NCBI GenBank assembly: GCA_034436375.1
Contig: DAOTVS010000171.1
Coordinates: 1 to 36,006 of the forward strand
DNA length: 36,006 bases
Direction of reading: 5' to 3'
Origin: DAOTVS01 sp034436375
Lineage (GTDB): Bacteria; Chloroflexota; Anaerolineae; SpSt-313
Under the pieces are notes generated by a model. That model had not been told where the DNA came from and made no database searches. It saw only the letters and a program-made list of their open reading frames with translations. Positions 8,838-18,701 of this stretch are shown here, in pieces. Every line of letters begins with the position of its first letter. Position 1 is the stretch's first letter. Made by a program: the position numbers and the translations under genes.

Positions 8838-10208
8838 TCAGCTGAGATAGTCTTTCAGCTTGCGGCTGCGCGTGGGATGGCGTAGCTTGCGCAAGGCCTT
8901 GGCTTCGATCTGGCGAATGCGCTCGCGAGTGACGCCGAATTTCTGCCCCACCTCTTCCAGGGTACGGCTTTGGCCATCTTCCAGGCCAAAGCGGAGTTGC
9001 AGAACCCGGCGCTCGCGCGTGCTGAGCGAGTCGAGGATATCCTGCATTTGTTCTTTGAGGAGCTGGCGCGAGGCGGCGTCAGCCGGCCCGAGCACTGTGT
9101 CATCTTCGATAAAGTCACCCAGGAAGGAGGTGTCTTCCATGCCCACAGGGGTCTCGAGCGACATGGGCTCCTGTGCCACGCGCAGGATGCGCCGCACCTT
9201 GGCCGCTGCCTTGCGCAGACGCCGCTCTATGGAAGGCTCCAGGGGCTGGCCCGTGCGCTCGGCCTCTTCGATTGCGCGCCGCTCGTCGGGCGTGAGGAAA
9301 TCCATCTCGAGCGCGATCTCCTCTTGCGTCGGCTCGCGGCCCAGTTCCTGTTGCAGCTTTCTCGATACGCGCACCACACGGTTGATGGATTCAACCATGT
9401 GCACCGGGATGCGGATGGTGCGGGAGTGATCGGCGATGGCCCGGCTGATGGCCTGACGGATCCACCAAGTGGCATAGGTGCTGAACTTGTAGCCCTTCCG
9501 ATAGTCGAACTTTTCCACAGCGCGCAGGAGGCCGATGTTGCCTTCCTGCACCAGGTCCAGCAGCGACATGCCGCGGCCGATGTAGCGCTTGGCGACGCTG
9601 ACGACGAGGCGCAGGTTGGCCTCGATAAGGCGGCGTTGGGCGATCTCACCCCGACGCACCCGGACTTCTGCCCATTCCTTGCGCGTGCCTTCGAGCTCGT
9701 TTCGCTCGAGGCGTCGGCGGGCGATATTGGCCTGGCGAATGGCCTTGGCAAGCTCGATCTCATCACCGGAATTGAGCAATGGCACACGCCCGATCTCTCG
9801 CAGGTACATGCGGACCGGGTCGTTGACCACCTCCGTATCACTGACGCTGAGAGTCACATCTTCCTCGAAGGGCAGCTCCCCGGTGGCTTCTTCCGCGTTG
9901 CTTTCCGTATCGAGCACTGGAATGCCCTGCTCAAGGAAGGCTGTGTAGAGCCCGTCGAGATCCTGGGGTTCCATCTCCTCTATGGGCAGCGCTTCGGCGA
10001 TGTCCTTCTCGGTGATGAATTTCTGTTTGAGTCCCTTGGCGATGAGCTCGTTCTTGATCGGCTCCAGGTCGATGTGAAGCGACTGATCGTCCAACTGGGG
10101 ATCTGCGAGTGGGTCCTGCTCCAGTTCCTGCGTTTCTCCTTCTAGGTTCTCGGTGACTGATTTGGTTACAGTTGCTTCGTGAGCATCCTTGCGCTTCTTG
10201 GCTCCCAT
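8838..10208 (-). CDS. rpoD: Primary sigma factor of RNA polymerase (sigma-70 / RpoD)
   Basis: A 456-residue sigma factor that directs core RNA polymerase to housekeeping promoters. A short region 1.1-like domain (about 48-100) is followed by region 1.2 (DPVRMYLREIGRVPLL, about 130-146), region 2 (EANLRLVVSVAKRYIGRGMSLLDLVQEGNIGLLRAVEKFDYRKGYKFSTYATWWIRQAISRAI, about 196-258), region 3 (about 270-345), and region 4 with the -35-binding helix (TLEEVGQKFGVTRERIRQIEAKALRKLR, about 416-443). Region 3 carries an extra charged stretch (PDERRAIEEAERTGQPLEPSIERRL) not found in E. coli RpoD. The ATG at 10208 follows the dnaG TAA by one base, showing translational coupling. The TATAAT/TTGNCA promoters found in this window are what this protein would read. 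Confidence 0.95.
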   Translation of the reverse strand: MGAKKRKDAHEATVTKSVTENLEGETQELEQDPLADPQLDDQSLHIDLEPIKNELIAKGLKQKFITEKDIAEALPIEEMEPQDLDGLYTAFLEQGIPVLDTESNAEEATGELPFEEDVTLSVSDTEVVNDPVRMYLREIGRVPLLNSGDEIELAKAIRQANIARRRLERNELEGTRKEWAEVRVRRGEIAQRRLIEANLRLVVSVAKRYIGRGMSLLDLVQEGNIGLLRAVEKFDYRKGYKFSTYATWWIRQAISRAIADHSRTIRIPVHMVESINRVVRVSRKLQQELGREPTQEEIALEMDFLTPDERRAIEEAERTGQPLEPSIERRLRKAAAKVRRILRVAQEPMSLETPVGMEDTSFLGDFIEDDTVLGPADAASRQLLKEQMQDILDSLSTRERRVLQLRFGLEDGQSRTLEEVGQKFGVTRERIRQIEAKALRKLRHPTRSRKLKDYLS

Positions 10209-10209
10209 G

Positions 10210-12066
10210 TTACCGCTCCCGCCCAGCTCGCCGTCCATCGAGCGAATGTGCTTTCTCTTCGGCAGCGAGTGCCCGCAACTGCGCGCTGACCTCGTTCACT
10301 GCTTCCGAATAGCGTATGATCGCCTCCGTGTCCCCCTCCTCCAGGGCTGCCTGGATCATGGATTGCAGGTCCCTGTCACGTTCCTTCAGCCGCTCTCGCT
10401 GCAGGCGCCGGGCAACAGTCTCGAGCACAGTGCGGGCCTCCTCGCGCGGGACAACAGGCCCGGTACTATATTGATCCACGATGGCCTGGGCATGGGCTTG
10501 CAGAGCTTCCAGCCCGGCCAGGCCCTCGCGCGACCAGCATGTCTCTACGCCGCCCATTTGTTGCAGTTGAGCGATCAGAGCTACGTTCTCGGCCTGCACA
10601 AACAAGTTGTCGCATCTGTCAGCAATAATCGGAATCAACTCTGGATACAACCCCACAAGATACACCGCATACGTCTCAAGGTCGAATCCGGCCGCCGGCG
10701 TTTCCGGGACGGCAACCCCGCGCTTGCGGCGGAGCGACCGCTCGAGTTGCCCGGCCAGCACGCGCTCGTCGGTGCGCACCATCGCGGCCAGGCGCTGGAT
10801 ATAATGGCCCCGCTCTACACTGTTGGGGACCTCTGCAATGAGCGGCAGCAGGGCCTGCACCGCCGCCGCCTTGTCTTTTGGCTTGGCCAGGTCCATGCCT
10901 GCCGTCAGCGCCTTGAAGTAATAGTCCATAATGGGCATGGCCTCAGCCAGCAGCCGCTCCCAGAGCGCAGGCTCATCGCGAATGACCTCATCGGGATCTC
11001 GCCTGTCGGGCAAGGTGAGTATCCGCAACTCGGCATCGAGCTCGGTCTCGTAGTGGATCATGCCCTGCGGCGTCGGCACTGGTACCACGTGAGAGTCGAG
11101 TGCGCCCTTGGCGACCTCGATGCCGCGCAGGGTCGCCCGATCTCCGGCCACGTCTGGGTCGAGGGCCAATACGATCCGCCGGGCCAGGGGCTTCAGAATG
11201 GCGATTTGAGCTTCACCCAGGCCTGTCCCCATGGCCGCCACTACATTGTTATAGCCCCCCTGATGGGCCATGATCACATCCATGTAGCCTTCGACGAGGA
11301 CGGCTGTTTCGGTACGCCGGATGGCATCACGCGCCAGATCGATGCCGTAAAGGACGCTTCCTTTATCGAACACGGGCGTCTGGGGGGAATTCAAGTACTT
11401 GGGCAGCGAATCGTCGAGGACGCGGCCACCAAAGCCGCAGATATGCCCCCGCGCGTCGCGGATGGGGAAAACAATGCGCCCGCGAAAGCGATCATAAGTT
11501 CCCCCACCGTCGCGCTCAATCACCAGACCGGCCAGCAGCAGGTCCGCCTCTCGCCAGCCCTGCCCCCGCATATAGTCGCCCAGGGCCTGCCAGGTATTGC
11601 GGGCGTAGCCAACCTGGAAGGCGCGTAGAGTATCGTTTCGTAGGCCGCGGCCTGCCAGATAGGCGCGGGCGCCGGCAGCCTCGTCGCCCTCCATCAGCAG
11701 GCGATGAAAGTACTCGGCAGCCAGGCGGTTGATCTCCCACAGGCGGTTTCGCTCCTCAGCCTCGGCTTCCTGCGCCGCGGTGGGTGGGGTCAGCTCGACC
11801 CCGGCCCGCGCGGCAAGTATCTTGAGCGCTTCGGCAAAGGGTAGGTTCTCGCGGCGCATGACAAAAGAGACGACGTCACCGCCGGTTCCACAGGCTCCGA
11901 AGCAGTGCCACCGCTGGCTATCTGGGAATACGACGAAGGAAGGGGTCTTTTCGTTGTGGAACGGACAAAGCCCCTTGTAGTTACGCCCGGCTTTCTTGAG
12001 CGGCACGTAGGCAGAGAGCACTTCGACAATATCGAGGCGCTGCTTGACCTCGTCAACGGCGCCCAC
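10210..12066 (-). CDS. dnaG: DNA primase
   Basis: A 618-residue primase that makes RNA primers for DNA replication. The N-terminal zinc ribbon is complete (C34, H37, C55, C59 in CPFHNEKTPSF and CFGACGTGGDVVSF). The RNA-polymerase core includes RFRGRIVFPIRDARG and FGGRVL (about 194-216), and the TOPRIM metal site EGYMD (about 259-263) with ALDPDVAGDRA (about 301-311). The C-terminal third is the helicase-interacting region, with a QLERSLRR segment and a helical tail. The start is a GTG with a GGGCGG-type site upstream; no better start exists. It forms a two-gene macromolecular synthesis operon with rpoD; rpsU, present in enterobacterial versions, is absent. Confidence 0.95.
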   Translation of the reverse strand: MGAVDEVKQRLDIVEVLSAYVPLKKAGRNYKGLCPFHNEKTPSFVVFPDSQRWHCFGACGTGGDVVSFVMRRENLPFAEALKILAARAGVELTPPTAAQEAEAEERNRLWEINRLAAEYFHRLLMEGDEAAGARAYLAGRGLRNDTLRAFQVGYARNTWQALGDYMRGQGWREADLLLAGLVIERDGGGTYDRFRGRIVFPIRDARGHICGFGGRVLDDSLPKYLNSPQTPVFDKGSVLYGIDLARDAIRRTETAVLVEGYMDVIMAHQGGYNNVVAAMGTGLGEAQIAILKPLARRIVLALDPDVAGDRATLRGIEVAKGALDSHVVPVPTPQGMIHYETELDAELRILTLPDRRDPDEVIRDEPALWERLLAEAMPIMDYYFKALTAGMDLAKPKDKAAAVQALLPLIAEVPNSVERGHYIQRLAAMVRTDERVLAGQLERSLRRKRGVAVPETPAAGFDLETYAVYLVGLYPELIPIIADRCDNLFVQAENVALIAQLQQMGGVETCWSREGLAGLEALQAHAQAIVDQYSTGPVVPREEARTVLETVARRLQRERLKERDRDLQSMIQAALEEGDTEAIIRYSEAVNEVSAQLRALAAEEKAHSLDGRRAGRER

Positions 12067-12170
12067 GACGTCACCGCCCTTTACGATCGGGAAAGCAATT
12101 CTGAATGTACATAACAGTTCCTGTAAGGTTCTTGGTGCATGGCCCCAACAGGAGCCAACCGATTTCGAGT

Positions 12171-15100
12171 TTAGTGCATGTGTGCAATACGGACCGATGC
12201 ACGGCCGAGAGCGTTCTGCCCGGCGATGAACAGGCGCCCGTCGGCCCCAACTGTCAGGCCGAATGGCGACGCAAAACCCTGATCGGGCAGCACGGTATCG
12301 GCGCTGCCCGTTTGTGGGTCGAGTGACAAGAGCCCCTGGACATCGGTCAGCAGGATGCGGCCGGTTGCAGGCTCTACGGCAATGCCATAGGCCCCCAGCA
12401 GTGGCCGTTCCGGGCTGCCGCGCACGACCCGCTCGATCTCAAGGGTACTGGCTTGTACGACGGCCAGGCCATGATAGCGAGGCGTGACCTCATAGGTCAG
12501 GTATACGCGACCGCGCTGGCCGTCGACCGCTATGCCCAGGGGGTGCCCCAATCCGTCGAGCCGCACCGCTCCGATGGGTACCCCATCGTGCGCATCGAGC
12601 ACAGTGACAGTGTCGCCGCCGGCATTGGCCACCCAAATGCGCCCGCGCACTGCGTCGGTCGCCAGCGCAAAGGGAGCTGCACCAACCGGCTCGTTCTTCA
12701 TTATACCACAGGTGCGACGGTCAAGTACAACGATACGGTCGGCGCCCGTTTCGGCAACAAAGATGTGATTGTCGAAAAGCGCGAGGCCGCTCGGGTGCAG
12801 CAGGCCCTGGGCTTGCGCCAGGATGTGGCCGTCATCCAGGTCTAGCGCCAACACCCGGCCGCCCTCCCAGTCACTGACCAGCAGGCGGCGCTGGCTGAGG
12901 TCCATGAGGGCACACTGATAGCCGTGGCCGGCCAAGAGCCGACGCGCCCGGTTGGCTGGGTCGAAAGCCCAAACCCCGTCATCGGCCACGGCATAGACCT
13001 GCCCGCTCTCCGGGTCACTGGCTATGGCTCGGAAGATGCTTGCCGAGCTGGAAACCGTTTCCAGCGTCACTGTTCCGGTGCTGGCGGTCTGCAGCGCCTG
13101 CGCCGCCGTCGTGGTCCGGGCAATCAGCGGCAGATACGCTTGTGGGGTGCCGTAATACACGGGAGGGGTGGATATGGCCCCCACACAATATGTGAGCGAC
13201 ACATCATCGACGTACATGACGGTGGTGGCGCCGTTGCCATCGTTGCGCACGCCAAAGCGCAGGGTCACCTGCTGCCCCCGGTAGGCATCCAGTGAGATCT
13301 CGCGTTGCTGCCAGCCCGTGGCATTGGTGTGCTCCCACATGAGGCTGGTGGACCCCCCTCCCTCATCCAGCAGAAGCAGGTATTGGACGTCGTTGCTGTT
13401 CGCAGACTGATCGGCGGATTGTGGGTAGACCCAGAATGAGAGGCGCGCCAAAGAAGCGTCGGCGGGGATGGTGATGCTCTGTTCGGCGGAAGAGTAACTG
13501 TAGACATCAGCGCCGGCCGCGATGCCGACGCGAAGCGCCTGGTGGCCGCTGTGCACGGGTGAGGTGGTGTAGGCCGCCGGGTAGGCCGTATCGAGGAGCG
13601 TCCAGCCGGTACCGACCTCAAACCCGCCGTCGCGTATGGCTTCGACACAGCCCGGGGTGGCCGTGGGGCTTGGCCTGGCTGTTGGCGTTGGGGACGGTGT
13701 GGGGGGCGGGGAGGTGGATGGGCAGACCGTCCATGTGGCATCATCGATATAGACGGCAATAGCGCCGCCCGTGGTGCCATTGACGGTCGTCATGCGCACG
13801 GCCACTGTCTGGCCGATATAGGCCGAAGTATCGAAGGAGACACGCGTCCAGTCCTGCGCAGAGAGATTCAGGTTGCCGAGTGTATGGAAAGCCTGGTTGG
13901 CATCGCGGATCAGGACGTAGGCTTGCCCGCCCGACGGATTATTGCTCACGACGCGGTACCAGAAGCTGAGCGTCGCTGTAGCCGAGTTCGCAGGCAGGGT
14001 CAATTCCTGCTCGACGGAAGAGAAGGAATAGTAGGGCGGATCGCTTTCGAGGCCCAAGCGGAACGAACGGGTGCCGCTGTGCACCTGGCGGGTGCTGTAA
14101 TCGCCGAGCACACCGCCCATGGGCTGCCAATCACTCGTGTTGGCCTCAAAGCCGCCATTGCGCAGCACATTGGTGCAGGATGGGTTCGGGGTCGGTGATG
14201 GCCCGGTCGTGGGTGTGGGCGTCGGCGTAAGCGATAGAACCGTGACCGGCGCCAGCCCTTGAGCCGAGGCGAGGATCGCGCCGGTGGATGAAAGGACGTT
14301 CACGGCGCTGGAAAAGGAGCCGCCAGTGAGCCCGGCTGTCGCCCTGAAGGTGATGACCAGGGTGCTCGCGGCGATGGAGGGCGTTTTATCGAGGCCGGCT
14401 ACCGAGTCGAACTCGGCGTGGTGCCGGCCGTCGGTGTAGAGCCAGTCCCAATTGCCCCAACCGTTGTAAGGATCGACCAGCTCGAAAGGACAAACGCCGA
14501 GTACCTCGGGCCAGTGCGACCAATAGTCACGCCAGGCGCGGGAGATATAGTCTGCCCGGTTGCTTTCATTGATTGGCGGGTAGCCCTCGAAGGCGAAATC
14601 GTTGGCGCCGAGGGCATAGCCCGTCTCGGTGAGCAGCACGTGCAGGCCGGTGCGTCCGTGGGTCGCCAGGCGATCGAGCTCGAGCAGGTAACTATCAATG
14701 GTCGACTGGCTGTAGGCGGCTGTGCCGTTGTGGATATTGTACTGGGGAGGGTGGCTGCCGGGGTAAGGGTGGGTAGCCCATACGTCAAAGGCCTGCATGG
14801 CGCCGGGGACGGTGGCCATAGCGTCGATGAAGGAAAGGCTGTTATAGTCGCCGCCCGGCGAGAGCGCGCCATTGAGGATAACGATGCGGGGGTCGTTGAG
14901 GCTGCGCAACGCAGAGGAGACTGCGACCAGGAACTGGGCATATTCGACTGGGTTGGGCGAGCCGCCCCATTCGCTACCCAGGTTTGGCTCGTTCCAGATC
15001 TCCACGTAGAGCGGGAGGTTGCTGCGCAGGGGGAGCCCGGCGACCACACGCTTGAAAGCTTGGGCGATAGTGCTGTAATCGCCCGGATGGTCGGCCTGAG

Positions 15101-15692
15101 GTTTGAGCCAGCAAGTACCGCCGTAGGGTCCTTCGAGGCGAACCACGGGAATGAGGCCGCGATCATAGGCGGCGCTCACAAAGTGTATCCAGCAGCTCTG
15201 GGGGCCGCTGGTGGAGGGGACGATCCCGTAGAGCAATTGCTTCACATAAGCGCCGGAACCGGCAACCTGAAGAACGTGATTGAGCTGATCGTCGATATAT
15301 GCGTTATCACAGCGATCCTGGAAGAAGGTGTTCATGCCGTAGACCGTGCCGGTGCGCGCGGCGGGCAGGCGCAGGTTGGCCCAGGTGAGGGATTGGCCGC
15401 TGATGGTGGGCTCGACGGCTCCGAGGTGGGCGCCATCGAGCGTGATGGAGGCGCTGCCTGAGCGGTAGGTGAACCCGGCGGGGAGGGTGTCGCGGATGCT
15501 AAGCGCCGTCAGGTCAGTAGAGCCTGCATTGGCGATGGAGAGCGTGTAGACGATTTCGCCGCCTCCTGAGACGGTGTTGGGCTGAGCCGAGAGGTTGATG
15601 CTGAGAGCGCCTCCCGCTTGGGCACTATGGGGCCCAAGCAGAGCGGCGAGGCAGAACAGGAGGAGCAACAGCGTGCGAAGTGATCGGGTCAT
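12171..15692 (-). CDS. Giant secreted glycosidase-like protein: DUF11 with nested TIM barrel, two carbohydrate-binding-like domains, beta-propeller
   Basis: A 1173-residue extracellular protein. Residues 1-26 are a Sec signal peptide ending SAQA. Residues 31-110 are the first part of a DUF11 beta-sandwich (NTVSGGGEIVYTLSIANAGSTDL). Residues about 112-438 are a clan GH-A-like barrel with the putative acid/base E235 (IWNEPNLG) and nucleophile E356 (LLTETGYAL). At about 440-485 the DUF11 domain resumes (STLVITFRATAGLTGGSF...GLAPVTV), so the barrel is inserted in it. Two jelly-roll modules of the NGGFE...SFWYRV...VYIDD type (about 505-672 and 695-855) are separated by TPTP linkers. A YLPLIAR motif (about 877) precedes a six-bladed NHL/YVTN-like propeller to the end. 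AGAGG/AAAGG upstream supports start 15692. The likely role is binding and cutting an external polysaccharide; substrate unknown. Confidence 0.8.
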   Translation of the reverse strand: MTRSLRTLLLLLFCLAALLGPHSAQAGGALSINLSAQPNTVSGGGEIVYTLSIANAGSTDLTALSIRDTLPAGFTYRSGSASITLDGAHLGAVEPTISGQSLTWANLRLPAARTGTVYGMNTFFQDRCDNAYIDDQLNHVLQVAGSGAYVKQLLYGIVPSTSGPQSCWIHFVSAAYDRGLIPVVRLEGPYGGTCWLKPQADHPGDYSTIAQAFKRVVAGLPLRSNLPLYVEIWNEPNLGSEWGGSPNPVEYAQFLVAVSSALRSLNDPRIVILNGALSPGGDYNSLSFIDAMATVPGAMQAFDVWATHPYPGSHPPQYNIHNGTAAYSQSTIDSYLLELDRLATHGRTGLHVLLTETGYALGANDFAFEGYPPINESNRADYISRAWRDYWSHWPEVLGVCPFELVDPYNGWGNWDWLYTDGRHHAEFDSVAGLDKTPSIAASTLVITFRATAGLTGGSFSSAVNVLSSTGAILASAQGLAPVTVLSLTPTPTPTTGPSPTPNPSCTNVLRNGGFEANTSDWQPMGGVLGDYSTRQVHSGTRSFRLGLESDPPYYSFSSVEQELTLPANSATATLSFWYRVVSNNPSGGQAYVLIRDANQAFHTLGNLNLSAQDWTRVSFDTSAYIGQTVAVRMTTVNGTTGGAIAVYIDDATWTVCPSTSPPPTPSPTPTARPSPTATPGCVEAIRDGGFEVGTGWTLLDTAYPAAYTTSPVHSGHQALRVGIAAGADVYSYSSAEQSITIPADASLARLSFWVYPQSADQSANSNDVQYLLLLDEGGGSTSLMWEHTNATGWQQREISLDAYRGQQVTLRFGVRNDGNGATTVMYVDDVSLTYCVGAISTPPVYYGTPQAYLPLIARTTTAAQALQTASTGTVTLETVSSSASIFRAIASDPESGQVYAVADDGVWAFDPANRARRLLAGHGYQCALMDLSQRRLLVSDWEGGRVLALDLDDGHILAQAQGLLHPSGLALFDNHIFVAETGADRIVVLDRRTCGIMKNEPVGAAPFALATDAVRGRIWVANAGGDTVTVLDAHDGVPIGAVRLDGLGHPLGIAVDGQRGRVYLTYEVTPRYHGLAVVQASTLEIERVVRGSPERPLLGAYGIAVEPATGRILLTDVQGLLSLDPQTGSADTVLPDQGFASPFGLTVGADGRLFIAGQNALGRASVRIAHMH

Positions 15693-15797
15693 GTGCCTTT
15701 CCCTCTGGGGATGTGCAAGCATCGCTTATAGAAGACGGGAAAAGCGGGCATTGGTCGTGGGCTCTGGCATTGGTTTGTAGGGCGTGCTCCAAACCCG

Positions 15798-15828
15798 AAA
15801 CGGGCACGGGGAATAGCCCCCGTGCCCG
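15798..15828 (-). terminator. Intrinsic terminator after ppdK
   Basis: A stem of 11-12 pairs (CGGGCACGGGG with CCCCGTGCCCG) around a short loop, 35 bases past the ppdK stop, followed on the minus strand by TTTCGGG. It separates ppdK from the secreted glycosidase gene downstream. Confidence 0.75.
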
Positions 15829-15863
15829 CTCTAGCAGGGTCTAACGGCGTTCAGTCGCCGGGT

Positions 15864-18563
15864 CTACTTGTCGCGCTGTGTCTCGCCCAAGGCTGCTTGT
15901 GCTGCGGCCAGCCGGGCGACTGGCACCCGGTAGGGCGAGCAAGAGACATACTTGAGGCCGATCTCGTTGCAGAACTCGATGGAAGACGGATCGCCGCCGT
16001 GCTCACCGCAGATGCCGACCTCGAGGGTGGGGCGCTGCTGGCGCCCGGCCTCAACGGCCAACCGCATGAGCTTGCCGACGCCCTTACGGTCAAGCACCTG
16101 GAAGGGATTATCGGGCAGGATCTTCTCCTCCACGTACTTGAGCAGGAACTTGCCCTCCGCATCGTCACGCGAGATGCCAAAAGTCATCTGCGTGAGGTCG
16201 TTGGTGCCGAACGAGAAGAACTCGGCATACTGGGCGATCTCGTCGGCCGTAAGAGCCGCGCGGGGCACTTCGATCATGGTACCGAACTTGTAGTCGATCT
16301 GCATATGTCGCTCGGCCATGACCTGCTTGGCTACCGGCTCCAGTTGATCGCGCTGGCGGCGCAGCTCGTTCACATGACCAACCAGGGGGATCATGACCTC
16401 CGGGTGCACCTCTATGCCTTGCTCGGTCACGTTGCAGGCCGCCTCGAAGATGGCGCGCACCTGCATGGCGGTGATCTGTGGGAAGATGATGCCCAGGCGG
16501 CAGCCGCGCAGGCCGAGCATGGGGTTCGCTTCGCGCATGGCGGCGACGCTGCTCAGGAGGCGTTCTTTCTGGAGGATCGTCTCGACCTTTTCGGTCACTT
16601 CTGCCAGGGTCTTGGCGTCGCGCAATTCGTACTTGAGCGCAGCGATCTCTTCCTGCAGCTCCTCGTAGCCGGGCAGGAACTCGTGCAGAGGTGGATCGAT
16701 CAGCCGGATGATGACCGGCAGGCCATTCATTACACGGAAGAGGCCCTCAAAGTCACCGCGCTGAATGGGCAGCAGTTCGTCCAGGGCGGCCTGGCGCGCT
16801 GCGTCGGTCTCGGCAAGGATCATGCGCTGCACGATGGGCAGGCGCTCCTCTTCGAAGAACATGTGCTCGGTGCGGGTGAGGCCGATGCCCTGGGCGCCCA
16901 GAGTGCGGGCTACCTGAGCATCTTTGGGATAGTCGGCGTTGGCCCACACCTGCAGACGGCGGAATTCGTCGGCCCAGGCCAGGATCTGCTGCAGGTCCTG
17001 CTCCTTCTGGATATCAGGCGTTACGGTGCGGATCGCGCCGCGGAAGATCTCGCCGGTGGCGCCGTCGATGGAGATCAGATCGCCCTCGCGGACGACAGTG
17101 CCATTGACACTGAACTGGTGCGCCTCCACACGAATGGCCTCCGCACCGGCCACACAGGGCTTGCCGAGGCCGCGGGCGACCACAGCCGCGTGCGATGTAG
17201 CACCGCCGTGCTGGGTCAGAATGCCGCGGGCTTCGAGCATGCCGTGCACGTCGTCGGGCGACGTCTCGGAGCGGACGAGGATCACAGATTTGCCCTCGCG
17301 CCCCCAGGCTTCCGCGGTGTCGGGGTCAAACACGGCCATGCCGCTGGCGGCGCCTGGCGAGGCATTGAGGCCCTTGGCCAGCAGGGAGCCCTGCTCGGTA
17401 GCGCGCTTCTTGTCTTCCTCGTCGAAGCGTGGCAGCAGGAGCTGGTAGACCTGCTGGGGCTCGACGCGCTGCACCGCTTCCTGCTTGGTGATCAGCCCCT
17501 CGCGCACCATATCGACGGCAATCTTGACGGCGGCTGCCGCCGTGCGCTTGCCACTGCGGGTCTGGAGCATCCACAGCTTGCCGCGCTCGACGGTGAACTC
17601 GAGGTCCTGCATGTCGCGGTAGTGCTGCTCAAGCCGCTGGGCAATGCCCACGAACTGCTGATAGACCTCCGGCATGTCCCGCTGCAGGTCTGAGATGCGC
17701 TTGGGCGTGCGGATACCCGCCACCACATCTTCGCCCTGGGCATTCTGCAGGTATTCGCCATAGAGGGTCTTTTCCCCTGTGCGCGGGTCGCGCGTAAAGG
17801 CGACGCCGGTGCCGGAATCGTTGCCCATGTTGCCGAACACCATGGTCACGATATTGACTGCAGTGCCGAGGTCATGCGGGATCTTGTTAAAGTTGCGATA
17901 GTCGATGGCGCGCTTGCCCATCCAGGAGCCAAAGACGGCGCCGATGGCCAGGCGCAACTGCTCGTATGGATCCTCTGGGAAGGGGCTGCCGATCTCACGC
18001 TGGTAGAGCGCCTTATAGTCGGCGACGATCTGCTTGAGCATGTCAGCGGTGAGGTCCGTATCTTGCTTGCCAGCAGTGCGTTCCTTGTAGGAATCAAGGA
18101 TACTTTCGAACTTGGCCCCGTCGATTCCCATGACGATGCGGCCGAACATAGAGATGAATCGCCGGTAGGCATCGTAGGCAAAGCGCTCGTTGCCTGTCAG
18201 CTTGGCGAGGCCCTCAACCGTCGAATTGTTGAGGCCCAGGTTGAGCACCGTGTCCATCATGCCTGGCATGCTCATCCTGGCGCCGGAGCGTACAGAAACC
18301 AGCAGCGGGTTGCCCGGATCGCCAAGTTTCTTCCCGGTCTGTTGCTCGATGGTGTGCAGGGCTTCGAGGGTCTGCTCCCACATGCCCTCAGGGAACTGCT
18401 TGCCGGAAGCGTAATAGGCATTGCAGGCCTGTGTCGTGATCGTGAAGCCAGGGGGCACGGGCAAGCCGGCGTTGACCATTTCGGCCAAGCCGGCGCCTTT
18501 GCCGCCCAGCAGGTCACGCATCTTGGCATTCCCTTCGGAAAAGAGATATACCCATTTTGTCAT
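15864..18563 (-). CDS. ppdK: Pyruvate, phosphate dikinase
   Basis: An 899-residue enzyme that interconverts pyruvate, ATP and phosphate with phosphoenolpyruvate, AMP and diphosphate, linking glycolysis and gluconeogenesis. The N-terminal nucleotide-binding domain starts KWVYLFSEGNAKMRDLLGGKGAGLAEM. The swivelling phosphohistidine domain has H458 in GGATSHAAVVARGLGKPC. The C-terminal PEP/pyruvate barrel has GLTRTEHMFF (561-570), FSFGTNDLTQMTFGISRDD (784-801) and the catalytic C852 in ICGEHGGDPSSIEF. Length and every active-site motif match the bacterial enzyme (about 880 residues). AGGAGGG lies nine bases upstream of the ATG. It has its own consensus promoter and terminator, so it is a single-gene unit. 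Confidence 0.97.
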   Translation of the reverse strand: MTKWVYLFSEGNAKMRDLLGGKGAGLAEMVNAGLPVPPGFTITTQACNAYYASGKQFPEGMWEQTLEALHTIEQQTGKKLGDPGNPLLVSVRSGARMSMPGMMDTVLNLGLNNSTVEGLAKLTGNERFAYDAYRRFISMFGRIVMGIDGAKFESILDSYKERTAGKQDTDLTADMLKQIVADYKALYQREIGSPFPEDPYEQLRLAIGAVFGSWMGKRAIDYRNFNKIPHDLGTAVNIVTMVFGNMGNDSGTGVAFTRDPRTGEKTLYGEYLQNAQGEDVVAGIRTPKRISDLQRDMPEVYQQFVGIAQRLEQHYRDMQDLEFTVERGKLWMLQTRSGKRTAAAAVKIAVDMVREGLITKQEAVQRVEPQQVYQLLLPRFDEEDKKRATEQGSLLAKGLNASPGAASGMAVFDPDTAEAWGREGKSVILVRSETSPDDVHGMLEARGILTQHGGATSHAAVVARGLGKPCVAGAEAIRVEAHQFSVNGTVVREGDLISIDGATGEIFRGAIRTVTPDIQKEQDLQQILAWADEFRRLQVWANADYPKDAQVARTLGAQGIGLTRTEHMFFEEERLPIVQRMILAETDAARQAALDELLPIQRGDFEGLFRVMNGLPVIIRLIDPPLHEFLPGYEELQEEIAALKYELRDAKTLAEVTEKVETILQKERLLSSVAAMREANPMLGLRGCRLGIIFPQITAMQVRAIFEAACNVTEQGIEVHPEVMIPLVGHVNELRRQRDQLEPVAKQVMAERHMQIDYKFGTMIEVPRAALTADEIAQYAEFFSFGTNDLTQMTFGISRDDAEGKFLLKYVEEKILPDNPFQVLDRKGVGKLMRLAVEAGRQQRPTLEVGICGEHGGDPSSIEFCNEIGLKYVSCSPYRVPVARLAAAQAALGETQRDK

Positions 18564-18613
18564 TGCGTGCTACCCTCCTAAGCAGCGTTGCGTTCTCATT
18601 GGACTAACGGCGG

Positions 18614-18642
18614 ATTATACGCGGAAGATTAGGGTTTGACAA
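18614..18642 (-). promoter_or_regulatory. Consensus sigma70 promoter of ppdK
   Basis: On the minus strand TTGTCA (18642-18637) and a perfect TATAAT (18619-18614) are separated by exactly 17 bases. The predicted transcript start near 18607 gives a leader of about 45 bases before the ppdK ATG. Confidence 0.88.
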
Positions 18643-18701
18643 GCCAAGATGCAGTACTCTCTGTTAAAATCGAGGATGCTCGGAGAGCAGGCAAACAGCA
18701 T

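Noticed and set aside
8970..10145. Long open frame (391 codons) on the plus strand
   Set aside because: It is antisense to rpoD, which is certain.
10189..11628. Long open frame (479 codons) on the plus strand
   Set aside because: It is antisense to dnaG and has His/Gly-rich composition with no recognisable domain.
14418..15461. Open frame (347 codons) on the plus strand
   Set aside because: It is antisense to the glycosidase barrel, whose catalytic motifs and signal peptide support the minus strand.
15822..17693. Long open frame (623 codons) on the plus strand
   Set aside because: It lies antisense to ppdK, whose motifs are complete; high GC and codon bias of the true gene keep the opposite frame open.
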